Shown: one piece after another, positions 44,853-56,768 of the stretch
How the letters are laid out: every line of letters begins with the position of its first letter
How positions within the stretch are numbered: the first letter of the stretch is position 1
NCBI RefSeq assembly: GCF_000002235.5
Contig: NW_022145563.1
Coordinates: 1,169,501-1,233,500 of the forward strand
Origin: Strongylocentrotus purpuratus
Lineage: Eukaryota > Echinodermata > Echinoidea > Camarodonta > Strongylocentrotidae
Length of the DNA: 64,000 bases
Direction of reading: 5' to 3'
Translations under genes and position numbers: made by a program
Notes under the pieces: generated by a model
Databases searched by the model: none
What the model was told of the DNA's origin: nothing
What the model saw: only the letters and a program-made list of their open reading frames with translations

Positions 44853-46030
44853 CCTGCTCTATTCCATTATATTCTATGCACGTACCATTTCCCTTATTAG
44901 AAATAAGTACGTCTCTAATTTGTGGAGAATCACATTTCATAAATGCATGACATTCTGTTTGTGGGCATTTTAGGACAGTCATCTTATTACTCATTATTCT
45001 TTAAACTGCGTTTTTTGGTGGACTGAATCATTTTAGGTGCTACCAAATACATAATGAATGCTACGACTTAATCAAAAGCAGAGTCTGCAGTTATAATATT
45101 TTTACTCACCTACCTACACATACACCTGCAAATATCGATGGATATGGTCGTCTGACTCGAGCTCAATAACGTGTGGTGAGATTTGTTGTGCAAATTTCTG
45201 AAATTTTTTGAAATCCTGAATCCTGAAAAAGAATGATCATAAAAAAAAAAAAAATCAAAAAAATTAATATAAAAAAACGAGAGAACTCAAAACATTATTG
45301 AGGAATACTGAATCTGAACAGAAATCTCAACAGAACATAGGCAAATCATTTAAAAACAATAAAACTATAGATAATTATGATCGCATGACACTCGTCAAAA
45401 TTAGTGCGTAGTATTTAGGAAGAGGAAGAGGGGTCTTTCCTGCCCATTTTTCAAGTAAGCCCAAAGTAAACCTTTTTACCCCCTAAAAAAAAAAAAGAAA
45501 AGATAAATCAGTAAATATTTATTTTGATAGAATTTATCTTGATTTAATTTGAATTTCGTTTATTTCCTTCTTTTATCTTTTTTCTTCTCTTCTTCTTTTT
45601 CTTCTTCTTCTTTGTCTACATCTTCTGTCCAACTCTTGACCCTCAATTTGACTTCATCTGGATTGGCAATTTATACTTCGCCGATATAATATTAGGCCCC
45701 CCTTTTTAAAAACAAATCATTATTAGTATTTTTTAAAATATATTCATAGATGCTTCTAAGAATGACGCTTGTCGACAATCACTGTACGTGCGAGTGCGAC
45801 ATGAACGGAGCTCTATGCTTTGCCATAACAAGTACAACATTGGCAACACCTTCTACGACAAGAACGGTAAATGCCAATGGACGGAGGCGTTGAGTGGCCC
45901 GAGTCTGGAATAGTGGAGGGAGTAGGAATGAAAAACGACCATCGATTAGAAATAGGGGTTGGGAATGTGTCATTTAATCTATATCTTATATTCTCCTGTC
46001 CTTTCTCAGTTTCTCTCTCTTTCCCCTTTT
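44850..46030. other. Stretch between duplication B and the transposon nest
   Basis: Mostly AT-rich with an A run (45,240) and TTC tracts (45,580-45,615). 45,740-45,870 has two adjoining frames with Cys-rich text (HCTCECDMNGALC, then CHNKYNIGNTFYDKNGKCQW) that could be a frame-broken Cys-rich extracellular-type exon. Support is weak. Nothing else seen. Confidence 0.3.
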
Positions 46031-46282
46031 CTCTTTAGGGTGGTATTCTCGAAAGCGGCCTAAGTTAAACCTGGCCTAAGTTAAACCGTGGTTTAGTTAG
46101 GCCAGGTTTAACTTAGGCCGCTGACCTAAGTCATTTTCATTTCTCGAAAGGTGGCCTAACTGATCCATGGTTTAAACCTGGCCTAACTTAGTCCATGGAT
46201 TATTCACCATGGTTACAGTTTCTGCACATGCTCAGTACCGAAGCTGCGACGTCACAATGCACTAAGACAATGGGCTAAGATA

Positions 46283-46465
46283 ATGGATGCGCGCAGTGTG
46301 GAGAGGATGCATCACCTCGACAACTTGAGCAATACGACGTCCAGGGGCGGCGGAGCGACTTCCAAAGCGGGGGACAGCACCAACAAAAAGGGCACTTGCT
46401 GGAATTGTATCATTGTTAAAAGGGAAATTATCAGAGGTGAAAAGTGTCACATATCGCACCTGTAA
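46283..46465 (+). pseudogene. Short plus-strand frame in element 1
   Basis: MDARSVERMHHLDNLSNTTS, followed by a Gly/Ser-rich stretch, TNKKGTCWNC and KREIIRG. The same frame is kept in element 2 at 48,628 with several substitutions. It lies next to the terminal repeat, where the accessory Myb-type gene of Harbinger elements often starts, but no Myb motif is present. Confidence 0.35.
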
Positions 46466-46810
46466 AGGGGCATTGAACATATTTTAAAAGGGGCACTTAT
46501 AAGAATAAAAAAGAGGCACTTATAATAAAGGAAATAATTGTGCATTTGTTGAAAGAAAAGGGGCACCGATATTTTGTTAATAGGGGCACCTCTCAGATTT
46601 AAATAGGGCAATTATCAGAGGTGAAGGGGCACTTCTCAAAAGTGAAAAGGGGCACTTATTGCAAAGGAAAATGGAAACTTGTCAAAGGAAAAGGGGCGCG
46701 TGTCAAAATTAAAGGGGCACTTATCAGAGGTGAAAAGGGGAAGGGGCACTTCTTACAAAGTTAAAAGGGCACTTTCCTACATAAAAAGGGAAATTTGAAA
46801 AAAGGGGGCA
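46425..46810 (+). repeat. AAAGGGGCACTT-word array in element 1
   Basis: About 15 degenerate units of GTGAAAAGGGGCACTTAT type at 20-35 bp spacing. Counterpart in element 2 at 48,765-49,170. Confidence 0.75.
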
Positions 46811-46849
46811 CTGTACCCCCCCCCAACCTTTTTCTTCCTTTCTCCATCT

Positions 46850-46856
46850 CTCTCTT

Positions 46857-46902
<46 letters not shown>

Positions 46903-47005
46903 TCTCACATCATTGTTTATTTCTCTCACCATTACATTGTTCTTTCTCATTTGGTTCCCTTTCTCTTTTACTCTATCTCTCTCTCTCTCTCCCTCTCTGT
47001 TCTCT
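46850..47005 (+). repeat. CT and AC microsatellites
   Basis: CTCTCT, then about 19 AC units (46,866-46,900), then CTCT again. In element 2 the AC tract has only four units, so this locus has expanded or contracted. Confidence 0.88.
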
Positions 47006-48627
47006 CACTGTTCTATTTCAAGACATTTCCATCTATAATTCAATGAACCCAACAGTATGCACACTTAAAATCAAAAGATATGAAAGGAATATTGTATATA
47101 ACATATCAACAAGTATGTTCAATTTATTTATTGTTCTTAAAACAGAAAATATTGTAATTCACGATGAATACGATTATAAGATTGAAGGTAAAATATTAAG
47201 CTCCAATAGCCTCATAATCTGCTACTTGAAACTATTAGAATTAAATGTTATGTATTTTTTTAATGTTACATTAATATTTCCCATTTTTTTAAACAAAGCA
47301 TAGTCTACTTTTGAGACGTGTTTCTTTTGCAGGGAATCTGTTATATCATGACTTGCACTACATTATAAAACACATTATAAAACATGATTTCTTAAATGAT
47401 TAAAAATCACAATTTTTCCAGTGAAACAATGAACATCTGATGTACATAAAAACATCCTTATGAGTGATGGTTGCTTTGTGGTTCACACACACAACAATGA
47501 CATATCAGGCTTTTTATCAATGGTTGCTTGTTTGTTACCATAGCTTCATGTTATGAGGATTATAATACAAAGGTTTTGATCCCCATGCATTCACAGTTAC
47601 AGCATATGGAGTCTGGTTCATTGAAGAGGCTAAGTAGAACTTCATAGTCCTTGCAAGTATGTCTGTTGAATGAAAAAAGATAAGAATGAAAGGAAGCACA
47701 TTGAAACCTATTTCTGTTAAACATTAAAAAGGTCTTGCATGTACATTGCGACCAAAGTGGACTTGCATGCATATTGTGGTAAAAGTGGAGTGCATAATCA
47801 ATTACATAAAAGTATTGATGGAAAAATGTGAATGAACAAATGCCATCCTTGAAGTACCTGGGCATACAAACAACAACTTATTCGTACAGCCTACCTGTCA
47901 GAAATTCAGCAGCTCAGTCGTTCTCCTTCCTCTCTCTGAATTTGTCTCAATTATCAGGGAATTTACCTTCATTTATTCTACTGAAGAAGAACATCATCCT
48001 GAAACAAAAATAAAAAGGTTTAGACCTCATTAAAATATCAAAGATCTACTCCATTGGTAATTGGTCTTAGTTATAGTGTCAATCATATTCTAACTTTAAG
48101 AAATAAACTTAAGGCGCCTTTCATGTAGGCAGTGACTAGGCACCCCCTCCCCACTCAGTAATCATTGATTTACAGAATGACTACCGGTATCTCTTTTAAA
48201 GTCAAGAACAAATATACACATTCTTGCAGTACAATGTCACAAATGTGCTTGCACCAAGTTGTACTTGCCATGTCATGGCCTAAGAAAGCCCTTAGGTTGG
48301 TATTCTCGAAAGCGGCCTAAGTTAAACCTGGCCTAAGTTAAACCGTGGTTTAGTTAGGCCAGGCTTAACTTAGGCCGCTGACCTAAGTCATTTTCATTTC
48401 TCGAAAGGTGGCCTAACTGATCCATGGTTTAAACCTGGCCTAACTTAGTCCATGGATTATTCACCATGGTTACGGTTTCTGCACATGCTCAGTACCGAAG
48501 CTGCGACGTCACAATGCACTAAGACAATGGGCTAAGACAATCGATGCGCGCAGTGTTGAGAGGATGCATCACCTCGACAACTTGAGCAATATGACGTCAC
48601 AATGCACTAAGACAATGGGCTAAGACA

Positions 48628-48870
48628 ATGGATGCGCGCAGTGTGGAGAGGGTGCATCACCTCGACAACTTGAGCAATATGACGTCCAGGGACGGCGGAG
48701 CGACTTCCAAAGCGGGGGGCAGCACCAACAAAAAGGGCACTTGCTGGAATTGTATCATTGTTAAAAGGGAAATTATCAGAGGTGAAAAGGGTCACATATC
48801 GCACCTGAAAAGGGGCATTGAACATATTTTAAAAGGGGCACTTATGAGAATGAAAAAGAGGCACTTATAA
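48628..48870 (+). pseudogene. Short plus-strand frame in element 2
   Basis: Counterpart of 46,283, open for 80 codons because the stop in element 1 is absent. An 85-bp direct duplication (48,512-48,597 and 48,598-48,683 region) precedes it and repeats the start region. No domain recognised. Confidence 0.35.
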
Positions 48871-49170
48871 TAAAGGAAATGTGCATTTGTTGAAAGAAAA
48901 GGGGCACCGATAATTTTGTTAATAAGGGCACCTCTCAGATTTAAATAGGGCAATTATCAGAGGTGAAGGGGCACTTCTCGAAAGTGAAAAGGGGCACTTA
49001 GTTCAAAGGAAAATGAAAACTTGTCAAAGGAAAAGGGGCGCGTGTCAAAATTAAAGGGGCACTTATCAGAGGTGAAAAGGGGAAGGGGCACTTTTCCTAT
49101 GGAAAAAGGGGTACTTCTTACAAAGTTAAAAGGGAACTTTCCTATATAAAAAGGGGCATTTGAAAAGGGG
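48765..49170 (+). repeat. AAAGGGGCACTT-word array in element 2
   Basis: Counterpart of 46,425-46,810 with small differences in unit number. Confidence 0.75.
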
Positions 49171-51844
49171 GGCACTGTACTCTTTCTCAACTCTTTCTCC
49201 CTATCTCCATCTCTCTCTCTCTCTCACACACACTATCTCACATCATTGTTTATTTCTCTCACCATTAAATTGTTCTTTCTCATTTGGTTCCCTTTCTCTT
49301 TTACTCTATCTCTCTCTCTCTCTCTCGCTCGCTCTCTGTTCTCTCACTGTTCTATTTCAATACTTTTTCCCTGTATAATTCAATGAACCCAACAGTATGC
49401 ACACTTAAAATCAAAAGATATGAAATGAATATTGTATATAACATATCAACAATTATGTTCAATTTATTTATTTTTCTTAAAACAGAAAAGATTGTAATTC
49501 ACGATGAATACGATTATAAAATTGAAGGTCAAAATCAAATGTTAAGCTCCAATAGCCTCATAATCTGCTACTTGAAACTATTAGAATTAAATGTTATGTA
49601 TTTGTTACATTACCTTCTCCCATTTTTTTAAAACAAAGCATAGTCTACTTTTGAGCCGTGTTTCTTTTGCAGGGAATCTGTTATATCATGACTTGCACTA
49701 TACTATAAAACACATTATAAAACATGATTTCTTAAAATGATTCAAAATCACAATTTTTCCAGTGAAACAATGAACATCTGATGTACATAAAAACATCCTT
49801 ATGAGTGATGGTTGCTTTGTGGTTCACACACACAACAAGGACATATCAGGCTTTTTATCAATGGTTGCTTGTTTGTTACCATAGCTTCATGTTATGAGGA
49901 TTATAATACAAAGGTTTTGATCCCCATGCAGTCACAGTTACAGCAGATGGAGTCTGGTTCATTGAAGAGGCTAAGTAGAACTTCATAGTCCTTGCAAGTA
50001 TGTCTGTTGAATAAAAAGAGTGTAGCTGGAATGGTCGCTGAGTTGATAAAAATGACATAAAACCAATCGCCACTTACCGACTTTATGCGTGTTTGATGAA
50101 TCCTCCAAAATAATATACACAGTCACAAATATTGCACCTTTTCCAAAATAGCTCACCACAAATTCACCACAGATAAACTTAACTTGGCTAGCACAAGCGA
50201 TTGTTCTCTGGGTGAATGATACAGAAATGATATATAAAATGATGATCCTCCAAATGAAGTGCCGGAGATAGATAAGTTCCAAGTGTACGCAGGAACAAAG
50301 TAAGAAGACGTTCTCGAATTGACTTGTTACTTCGTCGAAGAACTATGAGAAGTGGTGTAGAAAGTTAGAATGAGATGTTGTTTTCATCCTTCTTGGGAGG
50401 CAGGATAAAACAAAGAGAGTTCTGTACCAAATTCTGGGAAGTAAGGGCGAGTCACTGGTGATAACTGCAGTGTCCAGGGCCATTACGCCATTAAGCTGAC
50501 ATTACGCCATTAAGCTGAAACTTGTTGACACATATATAGGGGTGGCAGTGCCTGGTATAAGTCAGAGGGCAATGTCCTCCCAAATTGGGTTTGCAAAATA
50601 ACTAATGAAACTGAGAAATGAAGAAGGATGAAATGAGGAAAATACTACAAGAGAAAAAAAATAAAAGGAAGCACATTGAAACCTATTTTTGTTAAACATT
50701 AAAAAGGTCTTGCATGTACATTGTGACCAAAGTGGACTTACATGCACATTGTGGTAAAAGTGGAGTGCATAATCAATTACTTGAAAGTATTGATGGAAAA
50801 ATGTGAATGAACAAATGCCCTCCTTGAAGTACCTGGGCATACAAACAACAACTTATTCGTACAGCCTACCTGTCAGAAATTCAGCAGCTCAGTAGTTCTC
50901 CTTCCTCTCTCTGAATTTGTCTCAATCATCAGGGAATTTGCCTTCATTTATTTTACTGAAGAAGAACATCATCCTGAAACAAAAATAAAAAGGTTTAGAC
51001 CTCATTAAAATATCAAAGATCTACTACATTGATAATTGGTCTTAGTTATAGTGTCAATCATATTCTAACTTTAAAAAAAAGATTAAGGCGCCTTTCATGT
51101 AGGCAGTGACTAGGCACCCCCTCCCCACTCAGTTACTAGTAATCATTGATTTACATAATGACTACCGGTATCTCTTTTAAAGTCAAGAACAAACATACAC
51201 ATTCTTGCAGTACTATCTCATAAATGTGCTTGCACCCAGTTGTACTTGCCATGTCATGGCCTAAGAAAGCCCTAAATAGTTAAAGTCTATAGCCAAGTTA
51301 GTCCCTTTCCCTTTCCCTTGGCCTAACCTAGATGTAAACGCAGCCTGGGTTGTAGATTTTACAAGGCCCTAATCGTTAGAGCCCAACTTTTCCATTTTAG
51401 TTCAATCTAACATTAGACCAAAGATTGTCTTATTGTTTATGTTATCTCCCAAAATGAGCTTCGTGAAAGGGGAAAAAGTAAAATGAAAATTTACTGTACT
51501 GTACTGTACTGCAGTCTGTAGGTCGTAAAGTCTTATATGGTCTAGAATTGTTAGTGGTAGGTTTGAATTTTCTTCTGACCCAAATTTGAAAGTAGTTAAT
51601 CAACTGTTGATTATTTGTGTCTTTTTTTCAGAGATATATCCGCCCAAAAGTCTAGGCCAAGCTGTCACTGTCAGGAGTGACTGGTAGCCATGGCAATCGA
51701 GCTGAAAATATTAGCTCGTGCCGATGTAAAATGAATAAAAGTTTGAGTGTAGTTTGCACCTACATTCATCAGACAAAACAATTTTAAATCACTTCATAAT
51801 GTACCTGTAGACACATCTGCAGATTCATGAAATCAGCAGATCTT

Positions 51845-52230
51845 TTAAATAAAAATTGTATAAACATGATTTAGTTTACAAAATTTAGGAGTAGATCTAA
51901 TTACAGCTTTACTCACCAGCAGACTTTCCAAGAAAAATGGAGTATCTATTTTTCCTGTACAGGAAATAACTGGTGTTGGGCCAACTGGCTTGAAGACGCC
52001 TATGTGGGTGCAATCAATAGCACCGACCATATTAACGCCAGGGAAATGGCAGTAATTATAAAATTCATGTTGGGTCTGCACTCTGCAGGACTGCCTCTCT
52101 TGTTGAAGGAATTGAGATGTATTGGTCTGATCTCCTGGCAATGGCTATTGAGATGGACTTCACAAGGCGGGACACCGTAGCTTGGGAGAGGCCTTCTTTT
52201 TTCATCCCCATGCATCAATTGAAAAGAACC
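51845..52230 (-). pseudogene. PIF/Harbinger transposase core fragment, element 2
   Basis: The minus-strand frame carries FYNYCHFPGVNMVGAIDCTH and I. This is the HARBI1/PIF signature FP.V.GAIDCTHI, where the Asp of AIDCTH is the first catalytic Asp of the DDE triad. Upstream on the same strand, text in neighbouring frames (LSQATV-like, then TNTSQFLQQERQ) fits the helix-turn-helix and linker seen before this motif in the family. The sequence after the first Asp is degenerate and the later Asp and Glu are not found. It is a decayed transposase. Confidence 0.75.
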
Positions 52231-52628
52231 TGAAATAGCAGAAAATCAAGATGAAAATTAATTAATTATGTTGATATTTGATAAGAAATTACAATTTCTC
52301 TTTCTCTGTAGTTTACTAGCTAGGCCTAATAGTATTATTAGACTAAACTACTGTAACATTATCAGCAAATGTATGTCAAAAAAGGAAGCTTCTGTCCATT
52401 TCCTTTCAATTTCTATTAAACCTGTCTAGACTAGACTCTTATTGATGAAATTTAGATCTAGGCCTAGGTCTAGTAATATTGTTTAAAAAAAATGTTTTTC
52501 TTGGGGGAGGGGGGGGGGGGGGATGGTTGGTTATGAAAATCATCATCATCCTGTAGAAAATTATCTCACCAACAGCCACAACTAGCACTGCAGCTCATGC
52601 AGGCAGAGGTGATACCAGACCGAAATGT

Positions 52629-52736
52629 CTGTCTCTTTCGTTCGTTAGCCTCTGATTTGGGTAGGGTCGGCTAAAAAAGAGGAGCCGACCCTACCCAAAT
52701 CAGAGGCTAACGAACGAAAGAGACAGCTAGATCTAA
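52629..52736. repeat. 108-bp palindrome in Harbinger element 2
   Basis: CTGTCTCTTTCGTTCGTTAG to GGTAGGGTCGGCT is mirrored by AGCCGACCCTACC to CTAACGAACGAAAGAGACAG, with arms of about 48 bp and a loop of about 10 nt (AAAAAAGAGG). In element 1 the same palindrome is broken in its centre by the foldback element starting at 55,003. Confidence 0.92.
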
Positions 52737-54054
52737 ATTTAGGCCTAGTGCTAGTCCACTTTTAGGCAACAGCGTCTCGAAAATCCACTATAACAGTAGT
52801 TTCTACGTCTAGCAATGATAGTTTTTATGTTGGTGTTAAGGTGGTATATGCGTACGAAAGTACAATAGTGCCAAGAAAACAATTACCCGGTAAGAAATTG
52901 CTCAATCTCAGGAAACGAAAATGTTAACCAACAATTATTTGCACGTATGGGACTAATCTGCAACACTGTGAACATTTACCAAGTTTTCCCCAAATTTATT
53001 CAGTTAAAAGCATTTTAGATTATCACCAGTACAGCAACATGAAAGTAACAACAATACTTTATTAGCTGGTGTAACTTTCATGAGCGCTTATCCATACAAA
53101 AGAGTGTAAATTGTTATCAAATATAGAAATTCAAATGCAAAACTTACCGTTCACTCTCCGCGGGCAGTCGATTTAACTAAAAAGTGACGTCACGCGAAGT
53201 TAGGCCGAACTATGACGTATTTAAACCTGCCCTCTGAGCCGCCTAAAGTTAGGCCGAACTATGACGTATTTAAGCCTGGCTTATCTTTAGGCCACCTTCG
53301 AGAATAGCAAAAAAGATAGTCCATGGTTTAAACCAGGTTTAGGCCACTGATTTAACTTAGGCCGCTTTCGAGAATACCACCCATTGGGTGTATTTAAAGT
53401 CTATAGCCAAGTTAGTCCCTTTCCTAAAATCAAGTCTAGAGGTCTACATCTTACTTAGATAACCACCCGACTGTTGGCCCAACCTAAGATGTAAACGCAG
53501 CCTGGAATGTAGATTTTACAAGGCCCTAATTGTTAAAGCCCAACTTTTCCATTTTAGTTCAATCTAACATTAGACCAAAGATTGTCTTTGTTTATGTTAT
53601 CTCCCAAAATGAGCTTTGTGAAAGGGGAAAAAGTAAAATTAAAATATTCTGCACTGTACTGTACTGCAGTCTGTAGGTCTCTAAGTCTTATATGGTCCAG
53701 AATTGTTAGCGGTAGGTTTAAATTTTCTTTTGACCCAAATTTTAAAGAAGTTTATCAACTGTTGATTATTTGTGTCTTATTTTCAGGGATAGTACCTCCC
53801 AAAAGACTAGACCAAGCTGTCACTGTCAGGAGTGACTGGTAGCCATGGCAATTGAGCTGAAAATATTAGCTTGTGCCGATGTGAAATTAATAAAAGTTTG
53901 AGTGTAGATTGCACTTACATTCATCAGACAAAACAATTTTAAATCACTTCATAATGTACCTGTAGACACATCTGCAGATTCATAAAATCAGCAGATCTTT
54001 TAATAAAAATTGTATAAACATGATTTAGTTTACAAAATATAGGCGTAATTACAG

Positions 54055-54267
54055 GTGACACGACATTTGCTCCTGCGACAATTGCTCCGGGCTTTATTTC
54101 GTCTAAGATGTAGGGTTAGGGTTAGGGTTTCAATAGGGTTTTATGTTAGGTTTAGGGTTAGGTTTAGGGTAGGGTATAGTGTTGAATCCAGGGTTGAAGT
54201 TAGCCATTCGATTAGTGTATGAAATTTACGGCGGAGCAATTGTCGCCGGAGCAAATGTCATGGAATC
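54055..54267. mobile_element. TTAGGG-bearing MITE with 9-10 bp target duplication
   Basis: The termini GTGACACGACATTTGCTCC and GGAGCAAATGTCATGGAATC are imperfect inverted repeats, with ACAATTGCTCC words inside. GTAATTACAG flanks it at 54,045-54,054 and 54,268-54,277. Element 2 has one TAATTACAG and no insert near 51,900. The centre holds several GGTTAGGG and TTTAGGG units. A 9-10 bp duplication would suit Mutator-like elements, which is inference. Confidence 0.8.
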
Positions 54268-54289
54268 GTAATTACAGCTTTACTCACCA

Positions 54290-54600
54290 GCAGACTTTCC
54301 AACAAAAACAGAGTATCTATTTTCCTGTTCAGGAAATAACTGGTGTTGGGCTAACTGGCTTGAAGATGCCTATGTGGGTGCAATCAATAGCACCGACCAT
54401 ATTAACGCCAGGGAAATGGCAGTATTATAACATTCATGTTGGATCTGCACTCTGCAGGACTGCCTCTCTTGTTGAAGGAATTGAGATGTATTGCTCCCAT
54501 ATCCTGGCAATGGTTATTGAGATGGACTTCACAAAGCGGGACACCGTAGCTTGCGAGAGGCCTTCTTTTTCATCCCCATGCATCAATTGAAAAGAACCTG
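54290..54600 (-). pseudogene. PIF/Harbinger transposase core fragment, element 1
   Basis: Counterpart of 51,905-52,230. The minus strand again encodes the GAIDCTH signature region around 54,400, with extra small indels. Non-functional. Confidence 0.65.
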
Positions 54601-55002
54601 AAATAGCAGAAAATCAAGATGAAAAATATGTTGATATTTGATAAGAAATTACAATTTCTCTTTCTCTGTAGTTTACTAACTAACAGTATTATTAGATTAA
54701 ACTACTGTAACATTATCAGCAAATGTATGTCCAAAAAAAGGAAGCTTCTGTCCATTTCCTTTCAATTTCTATTAGACCTGTCTAGACTAGACTCTTATTG
54801 ATGAAATTTAGATCTAGGTCTATTGATATTGTTTTTAAAAAAAAAGTTTTTCTGGGGGGGGGGGGGGGTGGTTATGAAAATCATCATCATCCTGTAGAAA
54901 ATGATTGCACCAACAGCCACAACTACTAGCACTGCAGCTCAGGCAGAGGTGATACCAGACCGAAATTTCTGTCTCTTTCGTTCGTTAGCCTCTGATTTGG
55001 GT

Positions 55003-55976
55003 AGGGTCGCTATTCATAATACGACATGAGGGTCGCTATTCATAAGGGTCCCTATTCATAATATTACAAAAGGGTCGGTATTCATAACACAGAAAGAGGG
55101 TCGCTATTCATAATACGAAATGAGGGTCGCTATTCATAATACGAAATGAGGGTCGCTATTCATAATGGAAAATGAGGGTCGCTATTCATAAGGGTAATTA
55201 TTCATAAGGGTCATTATTCATAATCAATGAAAAGGGTCGCTATTCATAATAGGAGAAGAGGGTCGCTATTCATAATACGACATGAGGGTCGCTATTCATA
55301 ATAGGAGAAGAGGGTTGCTATTCATAATAGGACAAGAGGGTCGCTATTCATAATACGACATGAGGGTCGCTGTTCATAATAGGAGAAGAGGGTCGCTATT
55401 CATAATAGGAGAAGAGGGTCGCTATTCATAATAGGAGTAGGGGGTCGCTATTCATAAAAGGAGAAGGGGGTCGCTATTCACAATACGACATGAGGGTCGC
55501 TATTCATAATAAGAGAAGAGGGTTGCTATTCATAATAGGAGAAGAGGGTTGCTATTCATAATAGGACATGAGGGTCGCTATTCATAATAGGAGAAGAGGG
55601 TCGCTATTCATAATAGGAAATGAGGGTCGCTATTCATAATAGGAGTAGGGGGTCGCTATTCATAATATAAGAAGAGGGTCGCTATTCATAATACGACATG
55701 AGGGTCGCTATTCATAATAGGAGAAGAGGGTTGCTATTCATAATAGGAGTGGGGGTCGCTATTCATAATAGGAGAATATGGTTGCTATTCATAATAGGAG
55801 TGGGGGTCGCTATTCATAATAGTAGAAGAGGGTCGCTATTCATAATACGAAATGAGGGTCGCTATTCATAATAGGAGAAAGAGGGTCGCTATACATAATA
55901 GGAAATGAGGGTCGCTATTCATAATAGGAGAACAGGGTCGCTATTTATAATGTGACGAGAGGGTCGCTATTCATAA
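55003..55976 (+). repeat. 26-bp tandem array, left arm of the foldback element
   Basis: About 37 units of AGGGTCGCTATTCATAAT plus an 8-bp variable tail (AGGAGAAG, ACGACATG, ACGAAATG and others). It begins exactly within the broken palindrome of element 1 and is inverted relative to the array at 61,455-62,669. Confidence 0.93.
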
Positions 55977-56768
55977 TACCGAAAAAGTAAAAATGACATA
56001 AGCAATAAACTAAATGTAAATAAGAAAGCGACATACTGGATAGAGGACACCCCATGGCTACAGCGTAGGCCGGGGGGGGGGGGGGGGAGGCCACATGGTC
56101 CCAAACATTTGAAGAAAATATTTATTGAAAACTCACATTTCTGAAGAAAGAAAGGCGTGCCTAAATAATGAACGTGTCCCATCATTCCGGTCACCAGCCC
56201 CCCCCCCCCCCCCCCCAATCCAATTCAGCCCGACCACGCTGCGCCATTCGGCCCACCCTCCCGGCAGTATTCCCTTGGTACATGTACATATTAGCGACAA
56301 TTCTCGTCCAAGTTGTTCATAGATGGCGTGGCCTGTGTGTGTTTAAGGGTGGGGGGCGGTGGGGTTGTATCAGTGTTGCCTTCAAGGGGTTGATCTATCA
56401 TGTATCTTATCCTCAGCAAAGACAAAAAGCGACAGAGAGGGAGTTGTGGGGACTTAAGTTATATACCATATTTAAGCTTTTCGTAAATATACAATGTCGC
56501 ACGACATATTTTCCATATAAGTAAGGAAGTTGGATATTCAGAATCAGATACGATTTTGTTTTACCGTTAGACATTATGCGAACGGTTGCATCCCCTGTAA
56601 TGTGTATTTTTAATATATTTTACTTTTTAGCTTTGATAATTATAGACATCCCCATAATCTAGCTAATATATTTCCCCCGCTACAGCGGTGAAAACAAGAA
56701 GGAAAACACACATAATCCTATCGTCATTTGTCCCGCTCGTGGGAAATCTTGCCCCACCACCCTGCCCC
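55977..56768. other. Inner left arm region of the foldback element
   Basis: Contains a G run with GGCTACAGCGTAGGCC (56,055) and a C run (56,198). From about 56,620 to 56,768 it is inverted relative to 61,232-61,380. No gene. Confidence 0.55.

Larger units (their letters stand above)
46038..48294 (+). mobile_element. PIF/Harbinger element 1, left part
   Basis: The terminus GGGTGGTATTCTCGAAAGCG is preceded by TTA. The subterminal 250 bp repeat CGAAAG, GGCCTAAGTTAAAC and CCATGG words. Then come a short frame at 46,283, an AAAGGGGCAC array, an AC/CT microsatellite and non-coding sequence. It is interrupted at about 48,294 by a second copy of itself and resumes at about 53,395. The matching right end is at 63,639. 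The flanks (TTA, AAA) do not form a target duplication. Confidence 0.8.
48295..53382. mobile_element. PIF/Harbinger element 2, nested inside element 1
   Basis: It runs from GGTTGGTATTCTCGAAAGC to GCTTTCGAGAATACCACCC, 5.09 kb with inverted ends. Upstream of it element 1 breaks off at CTAAGAAAGCCC, and downstream element 1 resumes with TTTAAAGTCTATAGCCAAG. Element 2 itself reads across that point without interruption at 51,277. Contents: word-rich ends, plus-strand frame at 48,628, AAAGGGGCAC array, a 640-bp segment at about 50,014-50,655 missing from element 1, transposase remains on the minus strand near 52 kb, and a 108-bp palindrome at 52,629. Confidence 0.85.
53395..55002. mobile_element. 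PIF/Harbinger element 1, middle part
   Basis: Resumes element 1 after the nested copy and matches 51,277-52,660 of element 2. It contains an 86-codon plus-strand frame (53,582-53,842) that is broken in element 2, an inserted TTAGGG-bearing MITE (54,055) and the decayed transposase counterpart. Confidence 0.8.

Noticed and set aside
49983-50282. 99-codon minus-strand frame in Harbinger element 2
   Set aside because: It lies in the 640-bp segment missing from element 1, shows hydrophobic AT-rich composition and no recognisable domain; not enough to call a gene.
54110-54190. Telomere or telomere fusion site (TTAGGG units)
   Set aside because: Only a few degenerate units, enclosed by MITE ends with a target duplication.
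55003-55976. CRISPR-like array
   Set aside because: Constant cores alternate with only 8 variable bases that recur among a few variants. This is a eukaryotic 26-bp tandem repeat with an inverted partner, with no spacers and no cas genes.
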